From contig NZ_RKHO01000001.1 of the NCBI RefSeq assembly GCF_003752505.1, positions 62,001 to 126,000 on the forward strand: DNA of 64,000 nucleotides. Direction: 5' to 3'. Of the stretch, positions 39,421-48,092 are shown piece by piece. The notes under the pieces were generated by a model. The model saw only the letters and a program-made list of their open reading frames with translations. It was not told the DNA's origin and did no database searches. Made by a program: the position numbers and the translations under genes. Source of the DNA: Nocardioides aurantiacus. GTDB lineage: Bacteria > Actinomycetota > Actinomycetes > Propionibacteriales > Nocardioidaceae. The stretch's first letter is position 1; the number at the start of each line of letters is the position of its first letter.

Positions 39421-41046
39421 ATGAGCCAGTCGCCCGGGGACGCCGGCAGCAGTGGGAGCAGCATCGAGAGCACCGTCGCGGCGGGCTACGCCTTCACCGG
39501 TCCGGCCCTCGAGCTGGGTGGCCTGATGACCGACGTGACCACCCTGACCGGCACGCGGGTCCGGATCCCGCTGGCCATGCTGAACCGCCACGGCCTGGTC
39601 GCGGGCGCCACCGGCACCGGCAAGACCAAGACGCTGCAGCTGCTCGCCGAGCAGCTCTCGGCCGCGGGCGTGCCGGTCTTCGCGGCCGACATCAAGGGCG
39701 ACCTCTCCGGGCTCTCGGCCCCCGGCGCCGAGAACCCCAAGGTGGTCGAGCGCGCGACCTCGGTGGGCCAGGAGTGGCAGGCGACCGGCTACCCGGTCGA
39801 GTTCTACGCCCTCGGCGGTGAGGGCACCGGCATCCCGCTGCGCGTGACCATGACGGCCTTCGGGCCCACGCTGCTCTCCAAGGTGCTCGGCCTCAACGAC
39901 ACCCAGGAGTCCTCGTTGGGCCTCGTCTTCCACTACGCCGACAAGGCCGGGCTGCCGCTGCTCGACCTCGCCGACCTGCGCGAGGTGGTCAAGCACCTCA
40001 CCTCCGACGAGGGCAAGGCCGACCTCAAGGACCTCGGCGGGCTCTCCTCGGCGACCGCCGGGGTGATCCTGCGCGAGCTGATCGCGTTCTCCGACCAGGG
40101 CGCCGACGCCTTCTTCGGCGAGCCCGAGTTCGAGTCGGCCGACCTGCTGCGCACCACGCCCGACGGCCAGGGCCTGATCTCGCTCGTCGAGCTGCCGCGG
40201 CTGCAGGACCGGCCCGCGATCTTCTCCACCTTCTTGATGTGGCTGCTGGCCGACCTGTTCCACGACCTGCCCGAGGTCGGCGACGTCGAGCAGCCCAAGC
40301 TGGTCTTCTTCTTCGACGAGGCGCACCTGCTGTTCAACGACGCCTCCAAGGCGTTCCTCGACTCCATCGCGCAGACCGTCCGGCTGATCCGCTCCAAGGG
40401 GGTCGGCGTCTTCTTCGTGACCCAGTCGCCCACCGACGTGCCCGACGCCGTGCTGGCCCAGCTCGGCTCCCGGGTGCAGCACCAGCTGCGCGCGGCCACC
40501 CCCAACGACGCCAAGGCGCTCAAGCAGACGGTCGCGACCTATCCCCACTCCGCCTACGACGACCTCGGCCAGGTGATCCTGTCCCTCGGCATCGGTGAGG
40601 CGATCGTGACGGTGATGAACGAGCGCGGCGCCCCGACCCCGGTCGCCTGGACCCGGCTGCGCGCTCCGCAGTCGCTGATGGGCCCGGCCGAGGCCGCGGC
40701 TATGGAGGCGGCGGTCACCGACTCGAGCCTGCACGCGAAGTACGCCGAGGCCGTCGACCGCGAGTCGGCCCGCGAGATCCTCGCCGGCAAGCTCGAGGCC
40801 GGGGCCGAGAAGGCGCGGGCCGAGCAGGAGGCGACGCAGGCCGGGCCGGAGGGGGCCGGCACCCCCGAGGAGCGGCTGCGTCGCGAGGGCGAGCGCGCCA
40901 CCCGGCCGCGCTCGGGATCGCGGCCGCGCGCCCGCCAGGAGAAGTCGATGGCCGAGCAGGTGATGGGCTCGACCGCCTTCAAGCAGGTCGTGCGCACCGC
41001 GGCCCGCGAGATCGTGCGCGGGATGTTCCGCACCGGCCGCCGCTGA
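39421..41046 (+). CDS. HerA-like/DUF853 ATPase
   Basis: 541 residues. The Walker A is VAGATGTGKTKTLQLLAEQL (about 60-78). The DUF853-type core follows with FAADIKGDLSGL, Walker B KLVFFFDEAHLLF, and TLPQ-like GVFFVTQSPTDVPDAVLAQLGSRVQH. The C-terminal 90 residues are Arg/Glu/Ala-rich. Related to bacterial HerA/YjgR ATPases presumed to act on DNA or macromolecular complexes; the actual role is unknown. ATG 39421 is chosen over GTG 39412 because TACTGT lies 7 nt before it (leaderless pattern) and overlaps the GTG. Divergent from the VapB-like gene. Confidence 0.92.
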   Translation: MSQSPGDAGSSGSSIESTVAAGYAFTGPALELGGLMTDVTTLTGTRVRIPLAMLNRHGLVAGATGTGKTKTLQLLAEQLSAAGVPVFAADIKGDLSGLSAPGAENPKVVERATSVGQEWQATGYPVEFYALGGEGTGIPLRVTMTAFGPTLLSKVLGLNDTQESSLGLVFHYADKAGLPLLDLADLREVVKHLTSDEGKADLKDLGGLSSATAGVILRELIAFSDQGADAFFGEPEFESADLLRTTPDGQGLISLVELPRLQDRPAIFSTFLMWLLADLFHDLPEVGDVEQPKLVFFFDEAHLLFNDASKAFLDSIAQTVRLIRSKGVGVFFVTQSPTDVPDAVLAQLGSRVQHQLRAATPNDAKALKQTVATYPHSAYDDLGQVILSLGIGEAIVTVMNERGAPTPVAWTRLRAPQSLMGPAEAAAMEAAVTDSSLHAKYAEAVDRESAREILAGKLEAGAEKARAEQEATQAGPEGAGTPEERLRREGERATRPRSGSRPRARQEKSMAEQVMGSTAFKQVVRTAAREIVRGMFRTGRR

Positions 41047-41113
41047 CGGACCCCCGCCGCTCGAGCCCGTCGGGACCCGGTGCCCGCCTGGCGGCGCTGG
41101 GTACGTTCGTGAG

Positions 41114-42037
41114 GTGACCTCACCCCTCGACCTCCCGCGCGCCGCGTCGCGCGCCGCCCAGCGTCGGCTCGGCCTCGCGCTGCGGTCCCGGGTCGCCGGC
41201 GACGACGCCCCGGAGCGCGCCGCCCGGATCTGGGGCGCCGAGGGCGAGCGCTGGTTCACCCCCGAGGACCCCGTGTGGCGCGTCAACGCCGACGCCGCGA
41301 TGTTCCCCGGCGGGATCGCCGCGCTGCTGCTGCAGTCGCTGCACCCGCTGGCCATGGCCGGGGTCGCCGGCCACAGCGGCTACAAGGGCGACCCGTGGGG
41401 CAGGCTGCAGCGCACCAGCCACTACCTCGCCGTCACCACCTTCGGCACCGTCGCCGACGCCGAGCAGTCGATCGCCGTGGTCCGAGCGGTCCACCGGCGC
41501 GTGCGCGGCGAGCTCGAGGGCGTGCCGTACGCCGCGGACGACCCCCACCTGCTCCGCTGGGTCCACGTCGCCGAGGTGTGGTCGTTCCTGCGGGCCTACC
41601 AGACCTACGCCGCGCAGCCGCTGACCGACGCCGAGGCCGACCTCTACGTCCGGCAGACCAACGTCGCCGCCTCCCGCCTCGGCGCGCGCGAGCTGCCGGA
41701 GTCGGTGGCCGAGCTCGACGAGGTGCTCGAGGCGTTCCGCCCGGAGCTGCGCATCACCGCCGCCGCCCGCGAGGCGACCCGCTTCATGCTGCTCAACCCA
41801 CCGGTCCCCGTGCTCGCCCGTCCCGGCTACGCGCTGATCGCCGCCGGGGGCGTGGCGCTGCTGCCGCGCTGGGCGCGCCTGCAGCTCGCCCTGCCCGTGT
41901 TCGGTCCCGGGGTCACCGTGGCCGCCGGTGCCGGCAGCCTGTCGACCGCGCTCGTGCGGTGGGGCATGGCCGGCCTCGCCGACCGCGCGCCGGGGGCCGG
42001 TCCCCTCGACCGCACCGAGCAGGAGGAGTCCGCGTGA
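41114..42037 (+). CDS. DUF2236 / MpaB-family oxygenase-like protein
   Basis: 307 residues of the family that includes the fungal MpaB oxygenase and latex-clearing proteins: MFPGGIAALLLQSLHPLAMAGVAGHSGY, RLQRTSHYLAVTTFG, RVHRRVRGELEG-like spacing, and LLRWVHVAEVWSFLRAYQTY. The conserved His and Arg could hold heme. GTG 41114 has TACGTT 6 nt before it (leaderless pattern). Its stop overlaps the TspO start (GTGA). Pairing with the porphyrin-binding TspO family supports a heme link, but the reaction is unknown. Confidence 0.88.
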   Translation: MTSPLDLPRAASRAAQRRLGLALRSRVAGDDAPERAARIWGAEGERWFTPEDPVWRVNADAAMFPGGIAALLLQSLHPLAMAGVAGHSGYKGDPWGRLQRTSHYLAVTTFGTVADAEQSIAVVRAVHRRVRGELEGVPYAADDPHLLRWVHVAEVWSFLRAYQTYAAQPLTDAEADLYVRQTNVAASRLGARELPESVAELDEVLEAFRPELRITAAAREATRFMLLNPPVPVLARPGYALIAAGGVALLPRWARLQLALPVFGPGVTVAAGAGSLSTALVRWGMAGLADRAPGAGPLDRTEQEESA

Positions 42038-42540
42038 GCGCCTGGAGCAGGGTGGCCACCCGACGCGGGCTGCGCACGCTGGCCGCCACCGGCGCCGCGG
42101 CCGCGACCAGCGCCGCGCTCGGTGCAGCCGCCACCACGCCCGACGACCCGTGGTACCGCGCGCTGGCCAAGCCCCCGTGGGACCCGCCGCCGATCGCGTT
42201 CCCGCTCGTCTGGACGCCGCTGTACGCCGACATCGCCGTCACCGGCGCGGCCGCCCTCACCGAGCTCGAGGAGCAGGGTCGCACCGAGGACGCCGCGATG
42301 CTGCGTCGCACGCTCGCGGTCAACCTCGTCCTCAACACCGGGTGGAGCGTGCTGTTCTGGCGCTCCCGCCGGCCGGTGCTCTCGACCGTGTGGTGCGCCG
42401 CCCTGGCCGCCCACTCCGGCGTGCTGGTCCGCCGGGTGGCCTCGGCCGACCCCTCGCTCGGGGTCGCGCTGGCGCCGTACCCCGCCTGGTGCACCTTCGC
42501 CACGGCCCTCAACGGCTCGATCGCCCGCCGCAACCGCTGA
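42034..42540 (+). CDS. TspO/MBR family membrane protein
   Basis: 168 residues and five membrane segments. Family signatures: WYRALAKPPWDPPPIAFPLVWTPLY and LNTGWSVLFWRSRRPV, ending YPAWCTFATALNGSIARR. TspO proteins bind tetrapyrroles and tune stress responses. GTG 42034 overlaps the DUF2236 stop and has AGGAGGAG upstream, so the two are coupled. The short region after the stop contains a 13-bp repeat shared with the biotin carboxylase palindrome. Confidence 0.9.
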   Translation: MSAWSRVATRRGLRTLAATGAAAATSAALGAAATTPDDPWYRALAKPPWDPPPIAFPLVWTPLYADIAVTGAAALTELEEQGRTEDAAMLRRTLAVNLVLNTGWSVLFWRSRRPVLSTVWCAALAAHSGVLVRRVASADPSLGVALAPYPAWCTFATALNGSIARRNR

Positions 42541-42545
42541 CCCTC

Positions 42546-42558
42546 GGGCACACGACCC
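42546..42558. repeat. 13-bp copy of the REP-like arm
   Basis: GGGCACACGACCC, identical to 13 of 14 bases of the right arm of the 28143-28192 palindrome. It lies in the gap between the convergent TspO and exporter genes. The matching left arm is absent, so it is a partial copy. Confidence 0.55.
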
Positions 42559-42571
42559 AGGGGTGGGGTCC

Positions 42572-42874
42572 TCAGTGGGCGAGCTTGAGGCCGACCACGC
42601 AGCCGACCAGGCCGACGAGCAGCAGCACCTTGACCACCGAGACCTGCTCCTCGCCGGTCCACATCGCCCAGGCGACGGTCAGCGCAGCACCCACGCCCAC
42701 CCACACGGCGTACGACGTCCCGAGCGGCAGCGTGCGCATCGCGAACGCCAGCCCGCCCATGCTGGCCACGAGCGCGACCGCGAAGACGACCGACGGGACG
42801 GGGCGGGTGAACCCCTCGGAGCGACCGAGGGCGGTCGCCCAGACGGCCTCGAGGACACCGGAGACGATCAGCAC
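42572..42874 (-). CDS. SMR-family guanidinium exporter (Gdx-like)
   Basis: Small multidrug-resistance transporter with four membrane segments: VSGVLEAVWATALG with the essential Glu, the PLGTSYAVWVGVGA motif and the final KVLLLVGLVGCVVGLKL, which match Gdx-type guanidinium/proton antiporters. A guanidine-III riboswitch lies immediately upstream, which fixes the substrate class. The coordinates use the first standard start (GTG 42874, 100 residues). Family alignment needs four more residues (xSWI), which puts the initiator at 42886, where the codon is GTT. That GTT is correctly spaced from the GAGGAG ribosome site, whereas GTG 42874 is 17 nt away. Confidence 0.93.
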   Translation of the reverse strand: MLIVSGVLEAVWATALGRSEGFTRPVPSVVFAVALVASMGGLAFAMRTLPLGTSYAVWVGVGAALTVAWAMWTGEEQVSVVKVLLLVGLVGCVVGLKLAH

Positions 42875-42899
42875 GATCCAGGAAACGGGAGCTCCTCGT

Positions 42900-42938
42900 G
42901 GCCGTCGGTCGCTGACCGGGTACGGCTCCCTCGTCCGG
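42900..42938 (-). promoter_or_regulatory. Guanidine-III riboswitch
   Basis: On the minus strand the 39 nt begin CCGGACGAGG and continue GCCGTACCCGGTCAG, ending GACGGCC. This matches the guanidine-III consensus closely: P1 CCGG/CCGG, conserved ACGAGG, GTAC and GTCAG, and a pseudoknot GCCGT with ACGGC. The ribosome site GAGGAG of the exporter starts within a few bases of its 3' end, consistent with translational control. A possible -10 (TAGGTT) is at 42970-42965. This is a known class, recognised from memory of the consensus. Confidence 0.9.
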
Positions 42939-42984
42939 ACGACCGGGTGCGGCCGTTGCGCCCGAACCTAGCAAACGCGGGGGC

Positions 42985-43938
42985 TCAGGCCGGGTCGGTG
43001 TCCGCGCCGGACAGGCTGTCGCCGGTCGCGGAGGTGCCCTCGGCGCCGTCGTCGTCCAGCGAGCGGCGCAGCGCCTCGCGCAGCGGCACCGAGGTGTAGT
43101 CGTCGGGCAGCAGCTCACGCGTGGCGTCGCGCTCGCCGCACACCAGGTCGTGCGAGAGGCTGTCGACCAGGGAGACCACGGTGGGACGGTCCATCCGGGT
43201 GACGAGGGCGACGATGCGCCCCGCCAGTCCCTTGGGCACCAGCGGGACGGTCGCCTGCGGACGGCGTACGCCGAGCACGTCGGCCATCACGCGCAGCAGC
43301 TCGGGGTAGGTCACCACGTCGTCGCCCCCGACGTCGTAGTGCCGGTCGCGCGGCTCGCCCTCGAGGGCACCGGCCACGGCCAGGGTGACCTCCTCGATCG
43401 TCACCGGCTGGAGCCGCGAGCGCATCCACGTCGGGATCGGCGCCACGGGGACCCGCGTGGTGAGGCGTCGCAGGATCTCGAACGAGGTCGACCCGGCGCC
43501 GATGACCATCGCCGCGCGCAGCACGGTGGCGGGCACCGAGGAGCCGAGGAAGACCTCCTCGACCTGGAGCCGTGAGCGCAGGTGCTCCGACAGCTCGCCC
43601 TCGGGCACCAGCCCGGAGAGGTAGACGACGCGACCGACGCCGGCCTGCTCGCAGGCCTCGGCGACCAGCTCGGCCGCCTCGCGGTCCTTGGTGAGGAAGT
43701 CGTCGGAGTCCAAGGAGTGGATCAGGTAGACGACCGCGTCCATGCCCCGCACGGCCTGGCGGACCAGGTCGGGCTCGGTGATGTCGAACCGGGTCAGCTC
43801 GACGTCGCCGGCCCAGGGGTAGTGGTCGGCCGAGCCCTCGCGGCGCACCGCGGCGTGGACGTCGTGGCCGCGCTCGAGCAGTCGGGGCACCAGCCGCGAC
43901 CCGACGTAGCCGGTGGCGCCGGTGACGAGGACCTTCAC
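42985..43938 (-). CDS. NAD(P)-binding atypical SDR (NmrA/complex-I-subunit-like)
   Basis: 317 residues with an N-terminal Rossmann motif MKVLVTGATGYVGSRLVPRLLERGH and VVYLIHSLDSDDFLTKDREAA, VVYLSGLVPEG. The C-terminal half resembles atypical SDRs (IEEVTLAVAGALEGE, HYDVGGDDVVTYPELL). There is no classical YxxxK, so it may bind a nucleotide without catalysis. GTG 43938 overlaps the desaturase stop, so it may support or modify the lipid desaturation step. About 30 C-terminal residues are acidic and disordered. Substrate unknown. Confidence 0.9.
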   Translation of the reverse strand: MKVLVTGATGYVGSRLVPRLLERGHDVHAAVRREGSADHYPWAGDVELTRFDITEPDLVRQAVRGMDAVVYLIHSLDSDDFLTKDREAAELVAEACEQAGVGRVVYLSGLVPEGELSEHLRSRLQVEEVFLGSSVPATVLRAAMVIGAGSTSFEILRRLTTRVPVAPIPTWMRSRLQPVTIEEVTLAVAGALEGEPRDRHYDVGGDDVVTYPELLRVMADVLGVRRPQATVPLVPKGLAGRIVALVTRMDRPTVVSLVDSLSHDLVCGERDATRELLPDDYTSVPLREALRRSLDDDGAEGTSATGDSLSGADTDPA

Positions 43939-45104
43939 GCTGCGACTCCGCGCAGGGCCGGGACGGGGACGGCGGACCGCACGGCGTCGCGCAGGCCGCG
44001 ACGGCGGCGCTCCACCCAGCCGTCGGGCAGGGAGAGCCGCGCCACCTTGTGCCAGGCCGAGGCGAGCTGGGTCGGGAACGACCCCGAGTGGTAGCGCAGG
44101 CCGTGGCGCTCGAAGACCCCGCGCACCCGCGGCGCGATCCGCGCGTAGCGGTTGCTGGGCAGGTCGGGGAACAGGTGGTGCTCGATCTGGTGCGACAGGT
44201 TGCCGCTGAGCAGGTGGAGCAGCGGGCTGCCGGAGATGTTGGCCGAGCCGAGCATCTGGCGGAGGTACCACCGGCCGCGTGTCTCGTCGGGGTCGATCGC
44301 CTCCTGCGCGAAGGTCTCGACGCCCTCGGGGAAGTGGCCGCACATGATGATCGAGTGGCTCCAGACGTTGCGCGTCAGGTTGGCCGTCGCGTTGGCGGCC
44401 ATCGTGTGGCGCCACGACCGTCCCGACAGCAGCGGCATCAGCAGGTAGTCCTTGGCGGCGTGGCGGCCGACCTTGCGCAGCGTGGCGCGCAGCCGCACCC
44501 GCTGGTCGTCGGAGAGGCCGGTGCCCGAGCGGAAGCTATCGCCCAGCTGCAGGTCGTACGCCGCGATGCCGTACTCGAAGAAGCACGCGTTGAGCGCGTT
44601 CCACAGCGGCTGCGCGAGGTAGCGCGGCCTCCACGGCTGCTCCTCGTCGACGCGCATGATCCCGTAGCCGAGGTCGTCGTCCATGCCGAGGATGTTGGTG
44701 TTCACGTGGTGCGAGCCGTTGTGCGAGCGCTTCCACTCCGCCGCCGGGGTGGCGTGGTCCCACTCCCAGGTCGTGGAGTGGATCTTGGGGTCGCGCATCC
44801 AGTCCCACTGCCCGTGGAGGACGTTGTGCCCGATCTCCATGTTCTCGAGGATCTTGGACAGGCTCAGCGCAGCGGTGCCGAGCAGCCACAGGGGTCGGCG
44901 GCGGCTGCCGAGCAGCGCGGCCCGGCCGCCGAGCTCGAGCAGGCGCTGCACCAGGATCACCCGTCGGATGTACGCCGCGTCGGCCGCGCCGCGCGAGGCC
45001 AGCACCTCGCGGCGGATGGCGTCCAGCTCCTCGCCGAGCCGCTCGACGTCGGCGTCGGTCAGGTGCTGGACCTGGTTGGGGGTCTTGTGCTCCAGCGCGG
45101 TCAC
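43935..45104 (-). CDS. Membrane fatty acid desaturase
   Basis: 389 residues with the three His boxes of the membrane desaturase family: HNVLHGQWDWMRD, the variant WKRSHNGSHHVNTN, and HQIEHHLFPDLP. Membrane segments flank them. These hold the di-iron site that inserts a double bond into an acyl chain using O2 and a ferredoxin-type donor. It most resembles the linoleoyl-CoA/DesA3 type. GTG 45104 has GAGGAG 6 nt upstream; a longer frame reaches 45203. Coupled to the SDR gene behind it. A tRNA-Ser gene precedes it. Confidence 0.93.
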   Translation of the reverse strand: MTALEHKTPNQVQHLTDADVERLGEELDAIRREVLASRGAADAAYIRRVILVQRLLELGGRAALLGSRRRPLWLLGTAALSLSKILENMEIGHNVLHGQWDWMRDPKIHSTTWEWDHATPAAEWKRSHNGSHHVNTNILGMDDDLGYGIMRVDEEQPWRPRYLAQPLWNALNACFFEYGIAAYDLQLGDSFRSGTGLSDDQRVRLRATLRKVGRHAAKDYLLMPLLSGRSWRHTMAANATANLTRNVWSHSIIMCGHFPEGVETFAQEAIDPDETRGRWYLRQMLGSANISGSPLLHLLSGNLSHQIEHHLFPDLPSNRYARIAPRVRGVFERHGLRYHSGSFPTQLASAWHKVARLSLPDGWVERRRRGLRDAVRSAVPVPALRGVAA

Positions 45105-45264
45105 GACGTGCTCCTCGGCGGTCCGGTGTCGGGCGGGCGTCGGCGTTCGATCGGTGGGCGACGACCCGGACGCTGTACCCGATGCGGGCCGGACCGCTCG
45201 CACCCCGGGTGCAGACGTGGGCCCGGCAGCCCGGCCGGAGCCGGGCCTCCGGGCCCACGAGCGG

Positions 45265-45349
45265 CGGAGGATAGGGGATTCGAACCCCTGAGGGCGTTAA
45301 CCCAACCCGCTTTCCAAGCGAGCGCCATAGGCCACTAGGCGAATCCTCC
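45265..45349 (-). tRNA. tRNA-Ser(GGA)
   Basis: Folds with acceptor GGAGGAT/ATCCTCC, anticodon stem-loop with loop TTGGAAA (anticodon GGA), a long serine-type variable arm, and T-loop GGTTCGAATCC. The discriminator is G; no CCA is encoded. A TAGCCT at 45363-45358 may be the -10. Confidence 0.95.
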
Positions 45350-45435
45350 GCCGGAGAGGCTACCGCCCCCGGTTCGCGCGCGGGAAATCGCCCGGTTGGT
45401 CGACCGGTCGGCCCCTCGCCTAGACTCCGGGGCAA

Positions 45436-45519
45436 CCCCCCGTGCGGCGGTACCTCACTGAACTCCCCCAGGGCCGGAAGGCAGCAAGGGCAGGTGGGCT
45501 CTTCCGGGTGCACGGGGGG
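45436..45519 (+). ncRNA. ffs: Signal recognition particle 4.5S RNA, bacterial small type
   Basis: A hairpin closed by CCCCCCGTGC and GCACGGGGGG encloses the conserved SRP core GGGCCGGAAGGCAGCAAGGG with the GGAA tetraloop and symmetric loop. TAGACT at 45421-45426 is a likely -10. It sits directly before dnaX, as in other actinobacteria. Confidence 0.95.
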
Positions 45520-45589
45520 CCTTTCGCTCCCCGGACGGCGTCGATGCGGCCGTCGTACGCCTGTCGGCGCCGGTCGTTAGGGTGACCGG

Positions 45590-47617
45590 GTGCAGTCCTC
45601 GCTCGCCCTCTACCGCCGCTACCGGCCGGAGACGTTCGCCGAGGTGATCGGGCAGGACCACGTCACCGAGCCGCTCCGCGCGGCGCTGGCCCACAACCGG
45701 GTCAACCACGCCTACCTGTTCTCGGGCCCGCGCGGCTGCGGCAAGACGACCAGCGCCCGCATCCTGGCCCGGGCGCTCAACTGCGAGCGGGCGCCGATCT
45801 CCGACCCCTGCGGCGAGTGCCGGTCGTGCGTCGACCTGGCCCGGGGCGGTCCGGGATCCGTGGACGTCATCGAGATCGACGCGGCCAGCCACGGCGGCGT
45901 CGACGACGCCCGCGACCTGCGCGAGCGGGCCTTCTTCGCGCCGGTCAGCAGCCGCTACAAGGTCTACATCATCGACGAGGCCCACATGGTCTCCTCGCAG
46001 GGCTTCAACGCCCTGCTCAAGCTGGTCGAGGAGCCGCCGGAGCACCTCAAGTTCATCTTCGCCACGACCGAGCCGGAGAAGGTCATCGCGACGATCCGCT
46101 CGCGGACCCACCACTACCCCTTCCGGCTGATCCCGCCGCGGGTGCTCTCGGACTACCTCGCCGAGCTGTGCACCAAGGAGGGCGTCCGCATCGACGCCGC
46201 CGCGCTGCCGCTGGTGGTGCGGGCCGGCGCGGGGTCCGCTCGCGACTCGCTCTCGGTGCTCGACCAGCTGCTCGGGGGCGCCGGCCCCGACGGGGTGACC
46301 TACGAGGTCGCCACCGGGCTGCTCGGCTACACCCCCGACAACCTGCTCGACGAGGTCGTCGACGCCTTCGCCGCCCAGGACGGCGCCGGGGTCTTCGGCG
46401 TCGTGGACAAGGTGATCGAGACCGGACAGGACCCCCGTCGGTTCACCGAGGACCTGCTGCGCCGGCTCCGCGACCTCGTCATCGTCGCCGCGGTGCCCGA
46501 GGCCCACGCCTCGGGGCTGCTCGACGCCCCGGAGGACCAGGCCGAGCGGCTCGTCGCCCAGGCCGCACGCTTCGGTCGCGCCGACCTGGTCCGCGCCGCC
46601 GACCTCGTCGCGGCCGGGCTGACCGAGATGCGCGGAGCCACCACGCCCCGGCTGCTGCTCGAGCTGCTGTGCGCCAAGGTGCTGCTGCCGGGCGCCGACC
46701 ACGCCGAGCTCGGCGTCCTGGCCCGGATGGACCGCCTCGAGCGCCGCCTCGACGTCGCCGGCTCCGGCCCCGTCGACCTCCCCGCCGCCCGCCCGGTCCC
46801 CCGGCCCGAGCCCACCGCCCCCACCGCCCCCCGGGCCGAGGAGCCGGCCCCCGCCGCCCCCCGGGCCGAGCAGCCCGCGCCCGCCGCCCCTCGGTCCGAG
46901 GAGCCCGCGCACGCCGGTCCCCGGATCCCCGAGGAGGTCGCGCAACGACCGTCTCGAGGCGCCGGACCCGACCAGCCCGCACCCCAGCCCATCGCCGAGC
47001 CCGCCGCCGACGAGGCCGCCCCCGGTCAGCTCTCCCTGGCCGACGTCCGCCGGCTCTGGCCCGACCTGCTCGAGCAGGTCAAGCGGATGCGGCGCTTCAC
47101 CTGGATCCTGCTCAGCCAGAACGCCCAGGTCATCGCGGTCGACCAGCGCAGCCTCACGGTCGGGTTCAAGACCGCCGGCGCCCGCGACTCCTTCCTCGGT
47201 GGCGGCAGCGAGGAGATCCTGCGCCAGGCCGCCATCGACATGGTCGGTGCCGACTGGAAGATCGAGACCGTCGTCGACTCGGCGACCGACCCGGGTGCGC
47301 AGACCGCGATGCGGGTCACCCGGCCGGCCGTGCCCGACGCCCCCGAGCCCCCCTCCGGCCCCGAGCCGCCCGACCCCGGCCCGGCGGCGACCGCCCAGGC
47401 CGCACCCCCACGTGCCGGGGCGAGCGAGGCTGCTCGCGCCCGGATCGCGGCCACCCGCGGCCCCGGCGCCCCCGAGGGGGAGCAGGGTCCCCGCGAGGAC
47501 CCCGACGCCGACGCCCACCGCGACGACCCGTCGGCGGCCGACAACGGCATCGACACCACCGAGCTGCTCGCCCGCGAGCTGGGTGCCACGGTCATCGAGG
47601 ACATCCCGCACAGCTGA
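45590..47617 (+). CDS. dnaX: DNA polymerase III subunit gamma/tau
   Basis: 675 residues, clamp-loader ATPase. Walker A GPRGCGKTTS (about 45-54), the zinc cluster CGECRSC with an upstream Cys, DEAHMVSSQGFNALLKLVEEPP and the sensor-1 region ATTEPEKV are all present. After about residue 380 comes a Pro/Ala/Glu-rich linker with near-repeats (EEPAPAAPRAEQPAPAAPRS), then a C-terminal tau-like domain that should contact the polymerase. There is no A-rich slippery site, so a frameshift-made gamma is not predicted. GTG 45590 has TAGGGT 6 nt before it (leaderless pattern). First gene of dnaX-ybaB-recR. Confidence 0.97.
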   Translation: MQSSLALYRRYRPETFAEVIGQDHVTEPLRAALAHNRVNHAYLFSGPRGCGKTTSARILARALNCERAPISDPCGECRSCVDLARGGPGSVDVIEIDAASHGGVDDARDLRERAFFAPVSSRYKVYIIDEAHMVSSQGFNALLKLVEEPPEHLKFIFATTEPEKVIATIRSRTHHYPFRLIPPRVLSDYLAELCTKEGVRIDAAALPLVVRAGAGSARDSLSVLDQLLGGAGPDGVTYEVATGLLGYTPDNLLDEVVDAFAAQDGAGVFGVVDKVIETGQDPRRFTEDLLRRLRDLVIVAAVPEAHASGLLDAPEDQAERLVAQAARFGRADLVRAADLVAAGLTEMRGATTPRLLLELLCAKVLLPGADHAELGVLARMDRLERRLDVAGSGPVDLPAARPVPRPEPTAPTAPRAEEPAPAAPRAEQPAPAAPRSEEPAHAGPRIPEEVAQRPSRGAGPDQPAPQPIAEPAADEAAPGQLSLADVRRLWPDLLEQVKRMRRFTWILLSQNAQVIAVDQRSLTVGFKTAGARDSFLGGGSEEILRQAAIDMVGADWKIETVVDSATDPGAQTAMRVTRPAVPDAPEPPSGPEPPDPGPAATAQAAPPRAGASEAARARIAATRGPGAPEGEQGPREDPDADAHRDDPSAADNGIDTTELLARELGATVIEDIPHS

Positions 47618-47693
47618 ACGTCCGACCCGCACCACCCGGCACCACCCCCGGATCTCGGCACCACCCCACCCGCCACCCACCTGGAGCGACGAC

Positions 47694-48092
47694 ATGACCG
47701 ACAACCCCTTCGGCAGCTTCGACCTCAACTCCATGCTCGAGCAGGCCCAGCAGATGCAGGCCCAGCTGATGCAGGCGCAGGCCGAGCTCGCCGAGCGCAC
47801 CGTCGAGGGCTCGGTCGGCGGCGTGGTCGTCACCCTCAGCGGCACCGGCGACCTGACCGGCGTCACCGTCTCGCCCGAGGCCGTCGCCGGCACCGACGCC
47901 GAGTCCCTCACCGACCTCGGCGACCTGGTCGTCGCGGCCTACCGCGACGCCAAGAGCCGGGTCGACGAGCTGGCCGCGGACGCGCTCGGCCCGCTGGCCG
48001 GCGGTGGCCTGGACCTCGGCGGCGATCTCGGCGGCGCCCTGGGCGGCCCCGGCGCCGACCCGCAGGAGCCGCGTCGCCCCGGGGGCTTCTAG
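47694..48092 (+). CDS. YbaB/EbfC nucleoid-associated protein
   Basis: 132 residues. The N-terminal Gln/Met-rich helix (MLEQAQQMQAQLMQAQAELAERTVEG) leads to GGVVVTLSGTGDLTGVTVSPEAV and a helical C-terminal half, then a Gly-rich tail. This is the YbaB dimer fold that binds DNA non-specifically and is associated with recombination repair. It lies between dnaX and recR, the conserved order, and its TAG is immediately followed by the recR GTG. CTGGAG is the ribosome site. Confidence 0.94.
   Translation: MTDNPFGSFDLNSMLEQAQQMQAQLMQAQAELAERTVEGSVGGVVVTLSGTGDLTGVTVSPEAVAGTDAESLTDLGDLVVAAYRDAKSRVDELAADALGPLAGGGLDLGGDLGGALGGPGADPQEPRRPGGF

Noticed and set aside
45590-47617. Programmed frameshift making a short gamma subunit of DnaX
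   Set aside because: No A-rich slippery sequence or stop in the alternative frame at a suitable place.
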